Part shown: in pieces, positions 1 through 8,154 of the stretch
Position numbering within the stretch: the stretch's first letter is position 1
How the letters are laid out: each line of letters starts with the position of its first letter
Source: Thiodiazotropha sp040506705
GTDB lineage: Bacteria; Pseudomonadota; Gammaproteobacteria; Chromatiales; Chromatiaceae
DNA length: 64,000 nucleotides
Direction of reading: 5' to 3'
Assembly (NCBI GenBank): GCA_040506705.1
Contig: JBEVWG010000058.1
Location: 38,072-102,071 of the forward strand
Made by a program: the position numbers and the translations under genes
Notes under the pieces: generated by a model
What the model saw: the letters and a program-made list of their open reading frames with translations, nothing else
What the model was told of the DNA's origin: nothing
Database searches by the model: none

Positions 1-22
1 CACTCGAGGGAGAAGTGATAAA

Positions 23-772
23 CTAGTGAATAAAAAGACCACCATTGACAGGTAGGTTTGCACCTGTGACATAGGTACTTGCGTCATCAGCGAGAAATGC
101 CACTGCTTGTGCAATCTCTTCTGGTTGACCCATCCTGCGCATTGGAATGCCGCCAACAATAGCTTCGCGGACGTCATCTCGCATTGCTGCAGTCATTGCG
201 GTTTCAATATAACCAGGAGATACAGTATTCACAGTCACGCCTTTTGCTGCACCTTCATAGGCCAGAGCCATGGTGAAACCGTGCATGCCTGCCTTAGCTG
301 CTGAATAGTTGGTCTGTCCAAACTGTCCACGCTGACCGTTGACAGAAGAGATATTGATAACACGTCCAAAACCCTGATCCACCATGCCGTTCCAAATTGG
401 GCGGGTGACGTAGAATACGCTGTTGAGATTGGTGTCGATGACTGCATCCCACTGGTCGGAAGTCATCTTCTTCATGGTGGTGTCCCGGGTAATACCGGCG
501 CAGTTTACGAGAATATCAACCTGGCCAAATTTTTCGACAATCTCACTCATCAGAGCTTCGCCACCTTCAGGAGTGGAAACATCACCTGCAACGACATCAA
601 TCTGAGCACCTTGATCCTGTTGGCTCTGTTTCCAGGCATCAACTTGATCGGTTTCTGCAGGATGGCAAGTAGCTACAACTTTGGCACCTTCCTGGGCTAG
701 ACGCAGGCAGATTGCGGTACCGATACCACCAAGACCACCAGTGATAACAGCGATTTTGTCTTTACAGCTCAT
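23..772 (-). CDS. phaB: Acetoacetyl-CoA reductase (PhaB)
   Basis: NADPH-dependent reduction of acetoacetyl-CoA to (R)-3-hydroxybutyryl-CoA, the second step of PHB synthesis in the cytoplasm. The 249-residue protein is a classical short-chain dehydrogenase. It has a TGGLGGIG nucleotide-binding glycine motif at about residues 11-18, NCAG near residue 90, and a Ser...YSAAK catalytic set near residues 143-161. The length is normal for PhaB. It lies with the phasin, phaR, phaA and phaEC genes, which separates it from FabG paralogues. A bidirectional hairpin lies between it and the phasin gene, so it is probably transcribed separately from the phasin gene. Confidence 0.93.
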   Translation of the reverse strand: MSCKDKIAVITGGLGGIGTAICLRLAQEGAKVVATCHPAETDQVDAWKQSQQDQGAQIDVVAGDVSTPEGGEALMSEIVEKFGQVDILVNCAGITRDTTMKKMTSDQWDAVIDTNLNSVFYVTRPIWNGMVDQGFGRVINISSVNGQRGQFGQTNYSAAKAGMHGFTMALAYEGAAKGVTVNTVSPGYIETAMTAAMRDDVREAIVGGIPMRRMGQPEEIAQAVAFLADDASTYVTGANLPVNGGLFIH

Positions 773-955
773 TATTCTATTTCCTCAATTTGGAATAACA
801 GGAATTCAACAGTTCGAAAAATTGAAATTTAAAATGCCACCTTTTCACCCAGCATAGATGCCTATGTGTTCAATGTGGTGAATGAACAGTCTTTCGATAA
901 AGACTGGATTGGTGGAATGATTCATCCGTCTACAATCTACGGACTTTAAAGAAAT

Positions 956-982
956 AAAACCGGCGCACCAGGCGCCGGTTTT
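956..982. terminator. Bidirectional intrinsic terminator between phasin gene and phaB
   Basis: An 11-bp perfect inverted repeat (AAAACCGGCGC / GCGCCGGTTTT) with a 5-base loop. An A-run on one side and a T-run on the other allow it to work in both directions. It sits directly after the phasin stop codon on the minus strand. Confidence 0.85.
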
Positions 983-1006
983 AACAGCACGAAATCCAGG
1001 GCTGGA

Positions 1007-1378
1007 TTAGGCAGCCTTTTCTGCTGCTTTGCTGATCTGCTCGTTGGCGGTAGCCAGGTTGCTCTCGTACCAGCTACGTACTTCTTCACCGGTTTTCTGG
1101 CTCATCTCTACTGCTTCACGGGTCTTGTTCATCATCTCTTCACCCAGTTTACGGGTCATGTCCATCTGGCCGCGAACGACTTCGTGGTAATCTTTTGCTT
1201 CAGAAACAAGCTTCAGCTGGTCCATGCTGGTTGTCATCAGGCTGTTGAAGGTGTTCATCTGTGCTTCCATAACCTGGTTCCAGGTTTTCAGGCTGATGTC
1301 GGTCAACTGACGAATACTATCGTAACCGGTAGTGTTGAACTCGTTGATCATCTCGATGCTCTCTTTTGCGTTTGCCAT
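1007..1378 (-). CDS. phaP: Phasin family protein (PHA granule surface protein)
   Basis: A 123-residue phasin that coats polyhydroxyalkanoate granules. The start is placed at the ATG at 1378 (protein begins MANAKESIEM), because AGGAG lies correctly upstream. A longer reading frame would begin in the promoter region. The sequence is almost entirely amphipathic helix, with the typical phasin pattern around NTFNSLMTTSMDQL and an Ala/Lys C-terminal end (SKAAEKAA). The promoter region carries a perfect GC-rich palindrome and TTGCAG repeats that are candidate PhaR sites, matching the known PhaR-phasin autoregulatory logic. Confidence 0.88.
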   Translation of the reverse strand: MANAKESIEMINEFNTTGYDSIRQLTDISLKTWNQVMEAQMNTFNSLMTTSMDQLKLVSEAKDYHEVVRGQMDMTRKLGEEMMNKTREAVEMSQKTGEEVRSWYESNLATANEQISKAAEKAA

Positions 1379-1404
1379 GTTGTGCGCTCCTAGTTGGTTG
1401 TGCG

Positions 1405-1474
1405 TTGCAGCATTGTTGCAGTGCAGCATATGGCAGTTTCGGGAGCTTGTCAAGAAAAATTGTGCGCCGCACAA
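1405..1474 (-). promoter_or_regulatory. Candidate PhaR operator region upstream of the phasin gene
   Basis: A perfect 15-bp palindrome, TTGTGCGCCGCACAA, lies at 1460-1474. TTGCAG hexamers follow at 1405-1410 and 1416-1421, with TGCAGCA at 1422-1428. PhaR regulators are known to bind TGC-rich dyads in front of phasin and phaR genes. Assignment to PhaR is inferred from position and composition. Confidence 0.55.
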
Positions 1475-1589
1475 AGATTTTTTTGTCTGTAACTGAGGTG
1501 GATCTGGTTGGCTAATCAGTTATATTATTATTACTAATAAAAACAATGGGTTATATTTCAATGTGAATTGAGCTGAATTAGCTCATAGG

Positions 1590-2045
1590 CTACTTATCTT
1601 CCTTTTTTGAAGCTGAAAAACCAGCTGCAGCAAAAAAATCTTTCTGCATATCCGACCACATTTTCATGTTGTTTTGAGCCAGGTTGGTCATTGCGCTAAA
1701 TGGATCTTCACCCATATTCTTCTTGATCTGTTCCTGCTGTGCTGTGAACAGCCCCAGACTCTGCTCGAGGTAGTTACCGAAAATACCCTGCAGCGTGCCG
1801 CCATAGAAGCGGATGATTTGAGAGAGCATATCGGCGGTGAAGAGTGGTTTGCCACCAGATTCACTCTCCAGAATGATCTGTAGCAGTATGGAACGGGTGA
1901 TGTCATCTTCAGTGGTGGAGTCGATAACTTTGATCAACTCACCGCCGACAATCAGCTGACGGAGTTGGGTCAGAGTGATGTATTTACTCTGCTCTGTATC
2001 GTATAAACGACGATTGGGATATTTTTTAATAATGCGATCTGTCAT
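1590..2045 (-). CDS. phaR: Polyhydroxyalkanoate synthesis repressor PhaR
   Basis: A 151-residue regulator with the PHB/PHA accumulation regulator DNA-binding domain at the N-terminus (IIKKYPNRRLYDTEQSKYIT, residues about 5-24). The following PHB accumulation region contains FYGGTLQGIFGNYLEQSL. PhaR represses phasin transcription and is titrated away by nascent PHA granules. The gene lies between the phasin gene and phaA, on the same strand as both. Candidate TGC-rich operators are visible in front of the phasin gene and between phaA and phaE. Confidence 0.93.
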   Translation of the reverse strand: MTDRIIKKYPNRRLYDTEQSKYITLTQLRQLIVGGELIKVIDSTTEDDITRSILLQIILESESGGKPLFTADMLSQIIRFYGGTLQGIFGNYLEQSLGLFTAQQEQIKKNMGEDPFSAMTNLAQNNMKMWSDMQKDFFAAAGFSASKKEDK

Positions 2046-2160
2046 ATTTCTGCTGCTATGGCTGATAATTCGATCCGACCAGTTTACAACATTCTAAGCA
2101 TTGAACAGAATGATTCTTTGGATTGAGTGAGGAAATAATGACTTGTGTGTGAGTAAGCGC

Positions 2161-2194
2161 CTCCCCCAGGAGGCTGATAAGCGCTCCGGGGGAG
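2161..2194 (-). terminator. GC-rich stem downstream of phaA
   Basis: CTCCCCC at 2161-2167 pairs with GGGGGAG at 2188-2194, and a second CCTCC/GGAGG pairing lies inside. It sits just after the phaA stop on the minus strand. There is no clear T-run, so it may be a weak terminator or an mRNA-protecting stem. Confidence 0.4.
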
Positions 2195-2201
2195 TCGTCA
2201 G

Positions 2202-3386
2202 TTAGACTTTTTCGACTGCCATTGCGACACCCTGACCGCCACCGATACAGAGGGTTGCCAGTCCTTTTTGGCTGTTACTCCGCTTCATTTCATGCAGCAG
2301 GGTGACCAGTACTCGACATCCGGAGGCGCCGATTGGGTGACCCAGAGCGATAGCGCCACCGTGAACATTTACCTTCGCCTTATCCCAGCCCATCTCTTGA
2401 TTGACGCACATGGCTTGGGCTGCGAAGGCTTCATTGGCTTCAATCCTGTCCAGATCATTGGTAGTCCAGCCAGCTTTCTCGAGACATTTTGTCGAGGCAG
2501 GGATAGGTCCTGTACCCATAATTGCAGGATCAACACCTGCTGAGGAGAATGCAACAATCCGGGCCAAGGGGGTGAGACCTAATTCCTGGGCTTTACTCTC
2601 AGACATAACCAGTACCGCTGCAGCACCATCATTCAGTCCTGAAGCGTTACCGGCAGTTACAGTGCCCTCTTTGGAGAAAGCAGGGCGCAATTTGCCGAGG
2701 GATTCAGCGGTGGTTCCGGCACGAGGGAATTCGTCACGATCGAAAACCAGTGGCTCACCTTTGCGTTGAGGAATCTCAACAGGGACGATTTCGTCATTGA
2801 AAACCTGGTCGTTGAGAGCGCTCTCTGCTTTCTGTTGGGATGCAGCGGCAAACTCATCTTGAGCTTCCCGGCTGAAACCGAACTTGTCGGCAATGTTTTG
2901 AGCAGTAGTACCCATGTGGTAGTTATTGAAGGCATCCCACAGGCCATCCTTGATCATGGTGTCGACCAGTTTCCAGTCACCCATTTTGCTTCCGTTACGA
3001 GAGTTGGGCAGGACATGTGGCGACATGCTCATATTTTCCTGACCACCAGCCACAACAATCTCGGCATCTCCACAGGCAACTGCCTGCATTGCCAAGTGGA
3101 CAGCCTTCAGGCCGCTACCGCAAACTTTGTTGATGGTGAGGGCAGGGGTCTCTACCGGAAGGCCGGCTGCGATACTTGCCTGGCGCGCAGGATTCTGGCC
3201 TGTTCCTGCGGTTAGCACCTGTCCAAGAATTACTTCATCGACCTGATCAGGCTTAACGCCACTCCGTTCCAGCAAGCCTTTAATGACGGTAGCACCAAGT
3301 TCATGTCCTGGGATCTTGGCCAGGCTGCCACTGAATGTACCGATGGCGCTACGGGCTGCTCCTACGATGACTATGTTTTCGCTCAC
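2202..3386 (-). CDS. phaA: Acetyl-CoA C-acetyltransferase (beta-ketothiolase PhaA)
   Basis: Condenses two acetyl-CoA to acetoacetyl-CoA, the entry step of PHB synthesis. The 394-residue length is standard. The nucleophilic Cys lies in NKVCGSGLKAVHLA (near residue 89). The GHPIGASGCR motif near residue 350 carries the catalytic His and the second Cys, and GGGQGVAMAVE forms the C-terminal signature. The gene is divergent from phaE across a 291-bp region with a candidate PhaR half-site, so the two PHA operons may be co-controlled. Confidence 0.95.
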   Translation of the reverse strand: MSENIVIVGAARSAIGTFSGSLAKIPGHELGATVIKGLLERSGVKPDQVDEVILGQVLTAGTGQNPARQASIAAGLPVETPALTINKVCGSGLKAVHLAMQAVACGDAEIVVAGGQENMSMSPHVLPNSRNGSKMGDWKLVDTMIKDGLWDAFNNYHMGTTAQNIADKFGFSREAQDEFAAASQQKAESALNDQVFNDEIVPVEIPQRKGEPLVFDRDEFPRAGTTAESLGKLRPAFSKEGTVTAGNASGLNDGAAAVLVMSESKAQELGLTPLARIVAFSSAGVDPAIMGTGPIPASTKCLEKAGWTTNDLDRIEANEAFAAQAMCVNQEMGWDKAKVNVHGGAIALGHPIGASGCRVLVTLLHEMKRSNSQKGLATLCIGGGQGVAMAVEKV

Positions 3387-3518
3387 GTTGGGTAATCCTC
3401 ATAATTTTTAGTTTATTGATCTCTGTCAGTCTCACTCAAAGACAGACGCTTGGCGGCTTTGGATAATCGCACTGCACCATGATTAGGCCAACCGTAGAAC
3501 ATGTTTTAACAAAAAATG

Positions 3519-3531
3519 TTGCAGCGCACAA
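3519..3531. promoter_or_regulatory. Candidate PhaR site in the phaA-phaE divergent promoter
   Basis: TTGCAGCGCACAA shares the CGCACAA half with the perfect palindrome upstream of the phasin gene, and the TTGCAG hexamer with that leader. It lies midway between the phaA and phaE starts. The function is inferred. Confidence 0.4.
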
Positions 3532-3677
3532 ATTTTATTGCTAGCTTAGTGGGTATGAGTGTTCACTGCTGGGTTTTTATAGTCCTTTGTCTTTAATCAG
3601 ACAAGCTTATGTGACAAATAGCAGTTCAACCCAAATGAGACACAAAGACCAAAGTGACATAACGACGAGACAATACC

Positions 3678-4769
3678 ATGAGTGAATCAGCGTTTTGGAA
3701 TGATGATTGGATGAAAGTCCAGCAGCAGTATTGGGAGAACTGGACTGATATGAGCCGTAAGGCGATGGGTATGGAAGCACCTAAATCTCCCATTGAAAGT
3801 GCCATGGATCACTGGTGGCAGGCGGTATCCCCCTCTACCAACGATATGACCGGTAACTTTATGGGCAAGATGATGGAGCAGACTAAAAGCTACTTCCGCC
3901 TGGCTGAGGGTTACTACGGCAATGCCCAGAACAGTACTAACTGGATGGATGCTGCGAATCGTACTGTCAGTGACCTGCAAAAGATGTTCTCGAACAGTCT
4001 GGAGGGTGTCTTTAACGGCACAGAGAGTGCTGGCGACGACGCCATGCACAAAATGATGGCATTTTGGGAAATGCCGATGGATAACTGGCAGAGGATGGTC
4101 TCCTCCCTCTCTATAATGCCTGGGGATTTGTTGAGAAATATGCCGAGTCAGGATGGCCTGGAACGCTTTCTGAGCGCCCCCGGACTTGGCTATATGCGCG
4201 AAGAAGAGGGGCAGTATAAAAAACTCACCAATTCTGTGATGCAGTATCAACGCAATCTGGGTGAGTACATGCAGTTCTTTTCCAACCTGGGATTGCTCTC
4301 CGCCAATCGCATGAAGGATAAGATCCAGGAAGTGGCAGAAAGCGGCAAACAGATCGATAGTGCCCGCGGACTATACGATCTATGGGTCAGCAGTAGTGAA
4401 GAGGTCTATGGCGAGCAGGTCATGACCCCGGAATACGCGAAGATTCATGGCTCTCTGGTCAACAGTCTTATGAAACTGAAGCAGCGCATGGGACATGTGG
4501 TTGATGAAACTCTGGGTGGATTGAATATGCCAACCCGTCGAGAACTTCGCACCCTTCAGGATCGTTTGCAGGAGTCCCGTCGTGAATCCAAGTCGATGAA
4601 GGCTGAGATCGAATTGCTCAAAGAGCAGATGATTGAATTACGCTCGATGGCAACCAGTAAGCCTAAACAGGCTTCTGCGGAAGCGGCAGTGAAACCTGCG
4701 CCTGCTGCCAAGAAAAAAGCCAGCGTGAAAAAGAAAGCCACAACCAAAAAGGCTCAGCCTAAAAGCTGA
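3678..4769 (+). CDS. phaE: Class III PHA synthase subunit PhaE
   Basis: The 363-residue partner subunit of the class III PHA synthase, required for PhaC activity. The N-terminus is rich in Trp and Met (AFWNDDWMKVQQQYWENW), as in PhaE proteins. The middle is helical, residues about 290-325 predict a coiled coil (LRTLQDRLQESRRESKSMKA), and the C-terminal ~35 residues are an Ala/Lys/Pro tail (AAKKKASVKKKATTKKAQPK). That basic tail resembles histone-H1/AlgP-like tails and could contact DNA or acidic surfaces. phaC follows 56 bp downstream on the same strand. Confidence 0.92.
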   Translation: MSESAFWNDDWMKVQQQYWENWTDMSRKAMGMEAPKSPIESAMDHWWQAVSPSTNDMTGNFMGKMMEQTKSYFRLAEGYYGNAQNSTNWMDAANRTVSDLQKMFSNSLEGVFNGTESAGDDAMHKMMAFWEMPMDNWQRMVSSLSIMPGDLLRNMPSQDGLERFLSAPGLGYMREEEGQYKKLTNSVMQYQRNLGEYMQFFSNLGLLSANRMKDKIQEVAESGKQIDSARGLYDLWVSSSEEVYGEQVMTPEYAKIHGSLVNSLMKLKQRMGHVVDETLGGLNMPTRRELRTLQDRLQESRRESKSMKAEIELLKEQMIELRSMATSKPKQASAEAAVKPAPAAKKKASVKKKATTKKAQPKS

Positions 4770-4825
4770 AGCACCCGAACTTTATCACTGTGAAGATCAC
4801 ATGATAGGAATTGAGGAGAAGAGAC

Positions 4826-5896
4826 GTGCAACCATTTAATATCCGGCCAGACCAGATGGCCGAAGAGATGCTCGACTACAGCCGTAAACTTGGCAAAGGT
4901 GTCGAAAATTTGCTGAATGCGGAGAAGATTGATGCTGGGGTTACTCCCAAAGTCGAGGTCTATTCCGAGGATAAATTACGCCTCTATAGATACGAGTCGC
5001 CTGCCGATGTGGTTCAGAGTTCGGTGCCTACACTGATCGTCTATGCGCTGGTGAATCGCCCCTATATGACCGACCTTCAGGAAAATCGATCTACCGTAAG
5101 AAATCTGCTGGCAGCAGGCCAGGATGTCTATCTGGTGGATTGGGGTTATCCCGATGAGGCAGATCGTGCGCTCACAATGGATGACTACATCAATGGTTAT
5201 CTGGATCGCTGCGTCGATGTCATTCGCAAGCGCCATAAATTGGATAAAATCAACCTTCTGGGGATTTGCCAGGGAGGTGCATTCAGCCTCTGCTACTCTT
5301 CTATGCATCCGGACAAGGTAAAAAATCTGGTTACCATGGTAACCCCGGTAGACTTCAAGACACCGGACAACATGCTCTCTGCATGGGTACAACATATGGA
5401 TGTCGACCTACTCATCGACACTTTGGGTAATGTACCGGGAGAGTTACTCAACTGGACATTTCTCTCGCTCAAGCCTTTCAGTCTTACCGGCCAGAAATAT
5501 CTGAGCATGGTGGATGTGCTGGAAGATGAGGACAAACTGAAAAACTTCCTGCGCATGGAGAAGTGGATCTTTGACAGTCCTGATCAAGCTGGTGAGACTT
5601 TCCGTCAATTCACTAAAGACTTCTACCAGAAAAACGGTTTTCTGGAGGGGGGCGTAACTATTGGTGATCGTCAGATTGACCTGAAAAATATCACCTGTCC
5701 GGTACTCAATATCTATGCTGAGCAAGATCATCTGGTTCCACCCGATGCATCCCGTGCACTGCGTGACAGAACCAGCAGCAAAGACTATACCGAACTCTCT
5801 TTTCCTGGTGGCCACATCGGTATTTACGTCAGTGGAAAAGCTCAGAAGCAAGTCCCTCCTGCAATCGGCCAGTGGCTGGATGAACGGATAAAATAG
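4826..5896 (+). CDS. phaC: Class III poly(3-hydroxyalkanoate) synthase subunit PhaC
   Basis: Polymerises (R)-3-hydroxyacyl-CoA on granules, in complex with PhaE. The start is placed at the GTG at 4826 because GAGGAGAA lies just upstream. This gives 356 residues, the normal size for class III PhaC. An alpha/beta-hydrolase fold is clear, with the lipase-like box GICQGG (catalytic Cys near residue 149), the acidic residue in EQDHLVPP, and His in FPGGHIGIYVSG. Tandem terminators follow, so phaEC is a closed two-gene operon. Confidence 0.95.
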   Translation: MQPFNIRPDQMAEEMLDYSRKLGKGVENLLNAEKIDAGVTPKVEVYSEDKLRLYRYESPADVVQSSVPTLIVYALVNRPYMTDLQENRSTVRNLLAAGQDVYLVDWGYPDEADRALTMDDYINGYLDRCVDVIRKRHKLDKINLLGICQGGAFSLCYSSMHPDKVKNLVTMVTPVDFKTPDNMLSAWVQHMDVDLLIDTLGNVPGELLNWTFLSLKPFSLTGQKYLSMVDVLEDEDKLKNFLRMEKWIFDSPDQAGETFRQFTKDFYQKNGFLEGGVTIGDRQIDLKNITCPVLNIYAEQDHLVPPDASRALRDRTSSKDYTELSFPGGHIGIYVSGKAQKQVPPAIGQWLDERIK

Positions 5897-5915
5897 TTTT
5901 ACTTATGATCCTCCG

Positions 5916-5967
5916 CCGGTAGTCTCTACCGGTTTTTTCGGGGTGCTGCCAAGCACCCCTTTTTTTT
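5916..5967 (+). terminator. Tandem intrinsic terminators after phaC
   Basis: Two consecutive hairpins, each followed by a T-run. The first is CCGGTAG-TCT-CTACCGG then TTTTTT at 5916-5938. The second is GGGGTGCT-GCCA-AGCACCCC then TTTTTTTT at 5940-5967. They insulate the PHA operon from the genes downstream. Confidence 0.93.
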
Positions 5968-6188
5968 GGCACCAGATTTGGTCTGCTCTCTATATGCCAC
6001 CCTTTCGTTAATAATCGAGTGGTTAAGTTACCAATATTTGTGTTTATCCTGAATGCTGTACAACTTTTAAGTGAAGATTGAAGAAAGAGTGGTGATTTGT
6101 TAAGAGATATCCAGTCTGCCTGAAAGTACCCTGTTTTTTACAAGGCATTCACTACTGGACATTGGTCAGATAACTACTAAAGTAATAT

Positions 6189-6216
6189 TTGTACATGTTG
6201 TGTACAAGAATATACT
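6189..6216 (+). promoter_or_regulatory. TTGTACA operator/promoter A (small protein-rnfG-like-gpx operon)
   Basis: TTGTACA (6189-6195), five bases, then TGTACAA (6201-6207) form an inverted repeat. TTGTAC can serve as the -35 and TATACT (6211-6216) as the -10, with a 16-bp spacer. A repressor on the dyad would therefore cover the promoter. The same TTGTACA words occur only at a few other promoters in 6-26 kb. The likely binder is the LitR-like MerR protein at 24756-25694 (inferred). The rest of 5968-6188 holds one isolated TGTACA at 6058 and no gene. Confidence 0.7.
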
Positions 6217-6246
6217 TTAAATATTATGCAAATTACGAGGTGTAAC

Positions 6247-6411
6247 ATGAGTGGATACGAGAGGCAGATTCAAGAGACAGAACGATTCTATGATCAACAG
6301 ATGCATATCATAGAAGAGAGTGGGGCTGAAATACTGAGTTCAGTTGTGCCCGGCAGCCGACTCCATGAAATAATCCATAATCCGATTGATGAAGGTATTG
6401 ATGAAGGTTGA
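6247..6411 (+). CDS. Small hypothetical protein (54 aa)
   Basis: A 54-residue acidic, helical peptide starting MSGYERQIQETERFYDQQ, with the repeated C-terminal ending DEGIDEG. ATG at 6247 is preferred over an upstream in-frame start, because GAGG lies seven bases upstream. It has no signal peptide, membrane segment or recognised domain. It is the first gene after the TTGTACA promoter and lies 58 bp before the RnfG-like gene, so it is probably co-transcribed. Function unknown. Confidence 0.55.
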   Translation: MSGYERQIQETERFYDQQMHIIEESGAEILSSVVPGSRLHEIIHNPIDEGIDEG

Positions 6412-6469
6412 TTGTCAATATTCGCCTGATGGGTTTTGAAATCAATTATCAGTATGTAGTGCAAATGTA

Positions 6470-7231
6470 ATGAACAGACTACCAAGTCACTTCTACAAAC
6501 TGATTTCGACAGGTCTGACTGTTGGAATTTTCACTGCAATTGGGGTAACGATGGTGAGTTTGGTCCATCAGGTTACAGCCGAACAGATATTTGAAAATCA
6601 ACGGGAAGCCACCCGTCAGGCGTTTAATCAGGTGCTTGAGTCGGAGCGATATGATAATCACCCATTTGATCATCCGATAAAACTAGAATCAGCTGAATGG
6701 ATCAATGGTGGAGAGCCTGTCACAGTTTATACTGCAACATTGAAAGGTCATCTTATCGCTACATTGCTGAGTGTGGAAGCCCAACATGGGTATAACGGTA
6801 AGATAACCCTGCTAATGGGCATATTGGCTGATGGAACCCTTTCTGGTGTTGAGGTAGTGGCGCACCATGAGACACCTGGCCTGGGTGACAAGATTGAGTC
6901 GAGTCGATCTGATTGGTTGAAGCAGTTTCATGGTCATTCTCTAACTTCGCCAAAACAAGATGATTGGGGTGTTAAACGTGATGGTGGAGAGTTTGATCAT
7001 ATCACTGGAGCAACAGTGACCTCAAGGGCTGTGATTAAATCCCTTAAAAAAGCACTGACCTACATACAGCAAGAAATACCCAGCCTGTTAAATGAATTAC
7101 CTGATAAATCAGGGAAAACACTAAATAACAAACATATCAGTGATATAACTAGCTGGACTGGAAATCGCTCTCGGTGGGAATCTCTAGATAAAGATTCGAT
7201 GCACTCAAGCGGAAATCTGATGATATTATGA
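6470..7231 (+). CDS. RnfG/RsxG-like FMN-binding membrane protein
   Basis: A 253-residue relative of the G subunit of the Rnf/Rsx ion-translocating oxidoreductase. It has one N-terminal membrane segment (about residues 9-32, LISTGLTVGIFTAIGVTMVS) and a periplasmic FMN-binding domain. The domain includes HHETPGLGDKIES near residue 141 and TGATVTS near residue 183, where the Thr is the expected covalent FMN attachment site. The C-terminal tail is about 40 residues longer than in typical RnfG. No other rnf gene is nearby, so it is an orphan. It overlaps the peroxidase gene by four bases (ATGA), implying a linked redox role. Confidence 0.8.
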   Translation: MNRLPSHFYKLISTGLTVGIFTAIGVTMVSLVHQVTAEQIFENQREATRQAFNQVLESERYDNHPFDHPIKLESAEWINGGEPVTVYTATLKGHLIATLLSVEAQHGYNGKITLLMGILADGTLSGVEVVAHHETPGLGDKIESSRSDWLKQFHGHSLTSPKQDDWGVKRDGGEFDHITGATVTSRAVIKSLKKALTYIQQEIPSLLNELPDKSGKTLNNKHISDITSWTGNRSRWESLDKDSMHSSGNLMIL

Positions 7232-7761
7232 GAATAATATTAATCATGATGCTGCTGGTAACCCACCAGGTCAGTGCTGAAAAATGCCCTGATACGCTCA
7301 ATTTTGACAAACGTAAACTTGCTGATGATTCTCAAACTAACCTTTGTGATGCCTATTCTGGAAAGGTTGTACTGATTGTAAATACAGCAAGTAAATGTGG
7401 GTTTACTCCCCAGTATGATGGTTTGGAACAGCTTTACCGTACATACAAAGAGAGAGGACTGGTTGTATTGGGTTTTCCCAGTAATGATTTTGGTTCCCAG
7501 GAACCTGGGAGCGAAAAAGAGATTCAGTCTTTCTGCCGAAATACCTACAGCATAGAGTTTCCGATGTTCGAAAAGACAGTTGTTCGCAAAGGAAATGCTG
7601 ATCCTCTATATCAAGAACTTGCGCGCCAGGCGGGAGAGTATCCAGCTTGGAATTTTCATAAATATCTACTGAACCGCGAAGGTGAATTGATTGGGAGTTT
7701 TCCCAGTCAGATTAAACCTGAAAGTCAGCAGTTGGTTAGTGCGATAAAAGAGCTGCTTTAA
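7228..7761 (+). CDS. Glutathione peroxidase family protein, exported
   Basis: A thiol peroxidase of the GPx family, 177 residues. A short N-terminal signal peptide (MRIILIMMLLVTHQVSA) suggests export to the periplasm. The peroxidatic Cys lies in NTASKCGFTPQYDGLEQLY (near residue 55), GFPSNDFGSQEPG supplies the conserved Gln, and WNFHKYLLNREG the Trp. It is a Cys, not Sec, enzyme. Translation is coupled to the RnfG-like gene by an ATGA overlap. Placement behind a TTGTACA promoter suggests protection from lipid or other peroxides during light stress (inferred). Confidence 0.88.
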   Translation: MRIILIMMLLVTHQVSAEKCPDTLNFDKRKLADDSQTNLCDAYSGKVVLIVNTASKCGFTPQYDGLEQLYRTYKERGLVVLGFPSNDFGSQEPGSEKEIQSFCRNTYSIEFPMFEKTVVRKGNADPLYQELARQAGEYPAWNFHKYLLNREGELIGSFPSQIKPESQQLVSAIKELL

Positions 7762-8154
7762 AGAATATAAGGTAACTTGTTAGTTAATCAGAGATCGTCT
7801 TCTGCTTTGTCATTCTGACATTGCGATGAATAATATTCTATTGGTTTACTCTATCTTAACTGTTTACATGCATGGTTTTAGAGGCCACTTTGTCTATTTT
7901 TCTGCTCTCCCAGAAGTTTCTTCTTAAGCAATAATTTATCATCGGCTCATGAAGGAACTGACAAGCTATAATAAAGTATCCTTCAAAGCATGCCAGCTAA
8001 GTAAAATTACTCTGTAAGCCAAACCCATTTTGTTGGACAATAGTGATCAGCAACAGAACACTACACCTGTTTAGTTTGACCTGTTTTGACTGGGTGTATA
8101 AATAAAAAAACTGAAGTTACTCATCTATAGAGATGGCTGGGGTACTGAATAATC
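7762..8154. other. Intergenic region, no gene seen
   Basis: A 393-bp AT-rich stretch between gpx and nhaA. No coding frame, repeat or clear terminator was recognised. It should contain the nhaA promoter, but no single promoter stands out. Confidence 0.5.

Noticed and set aside
6470..7231. Part of a complete Rnf complex
   Set aside because: No rnfA, B, C, D or E gene lies in the window; the neighbours are a small protein and a peroxidase.
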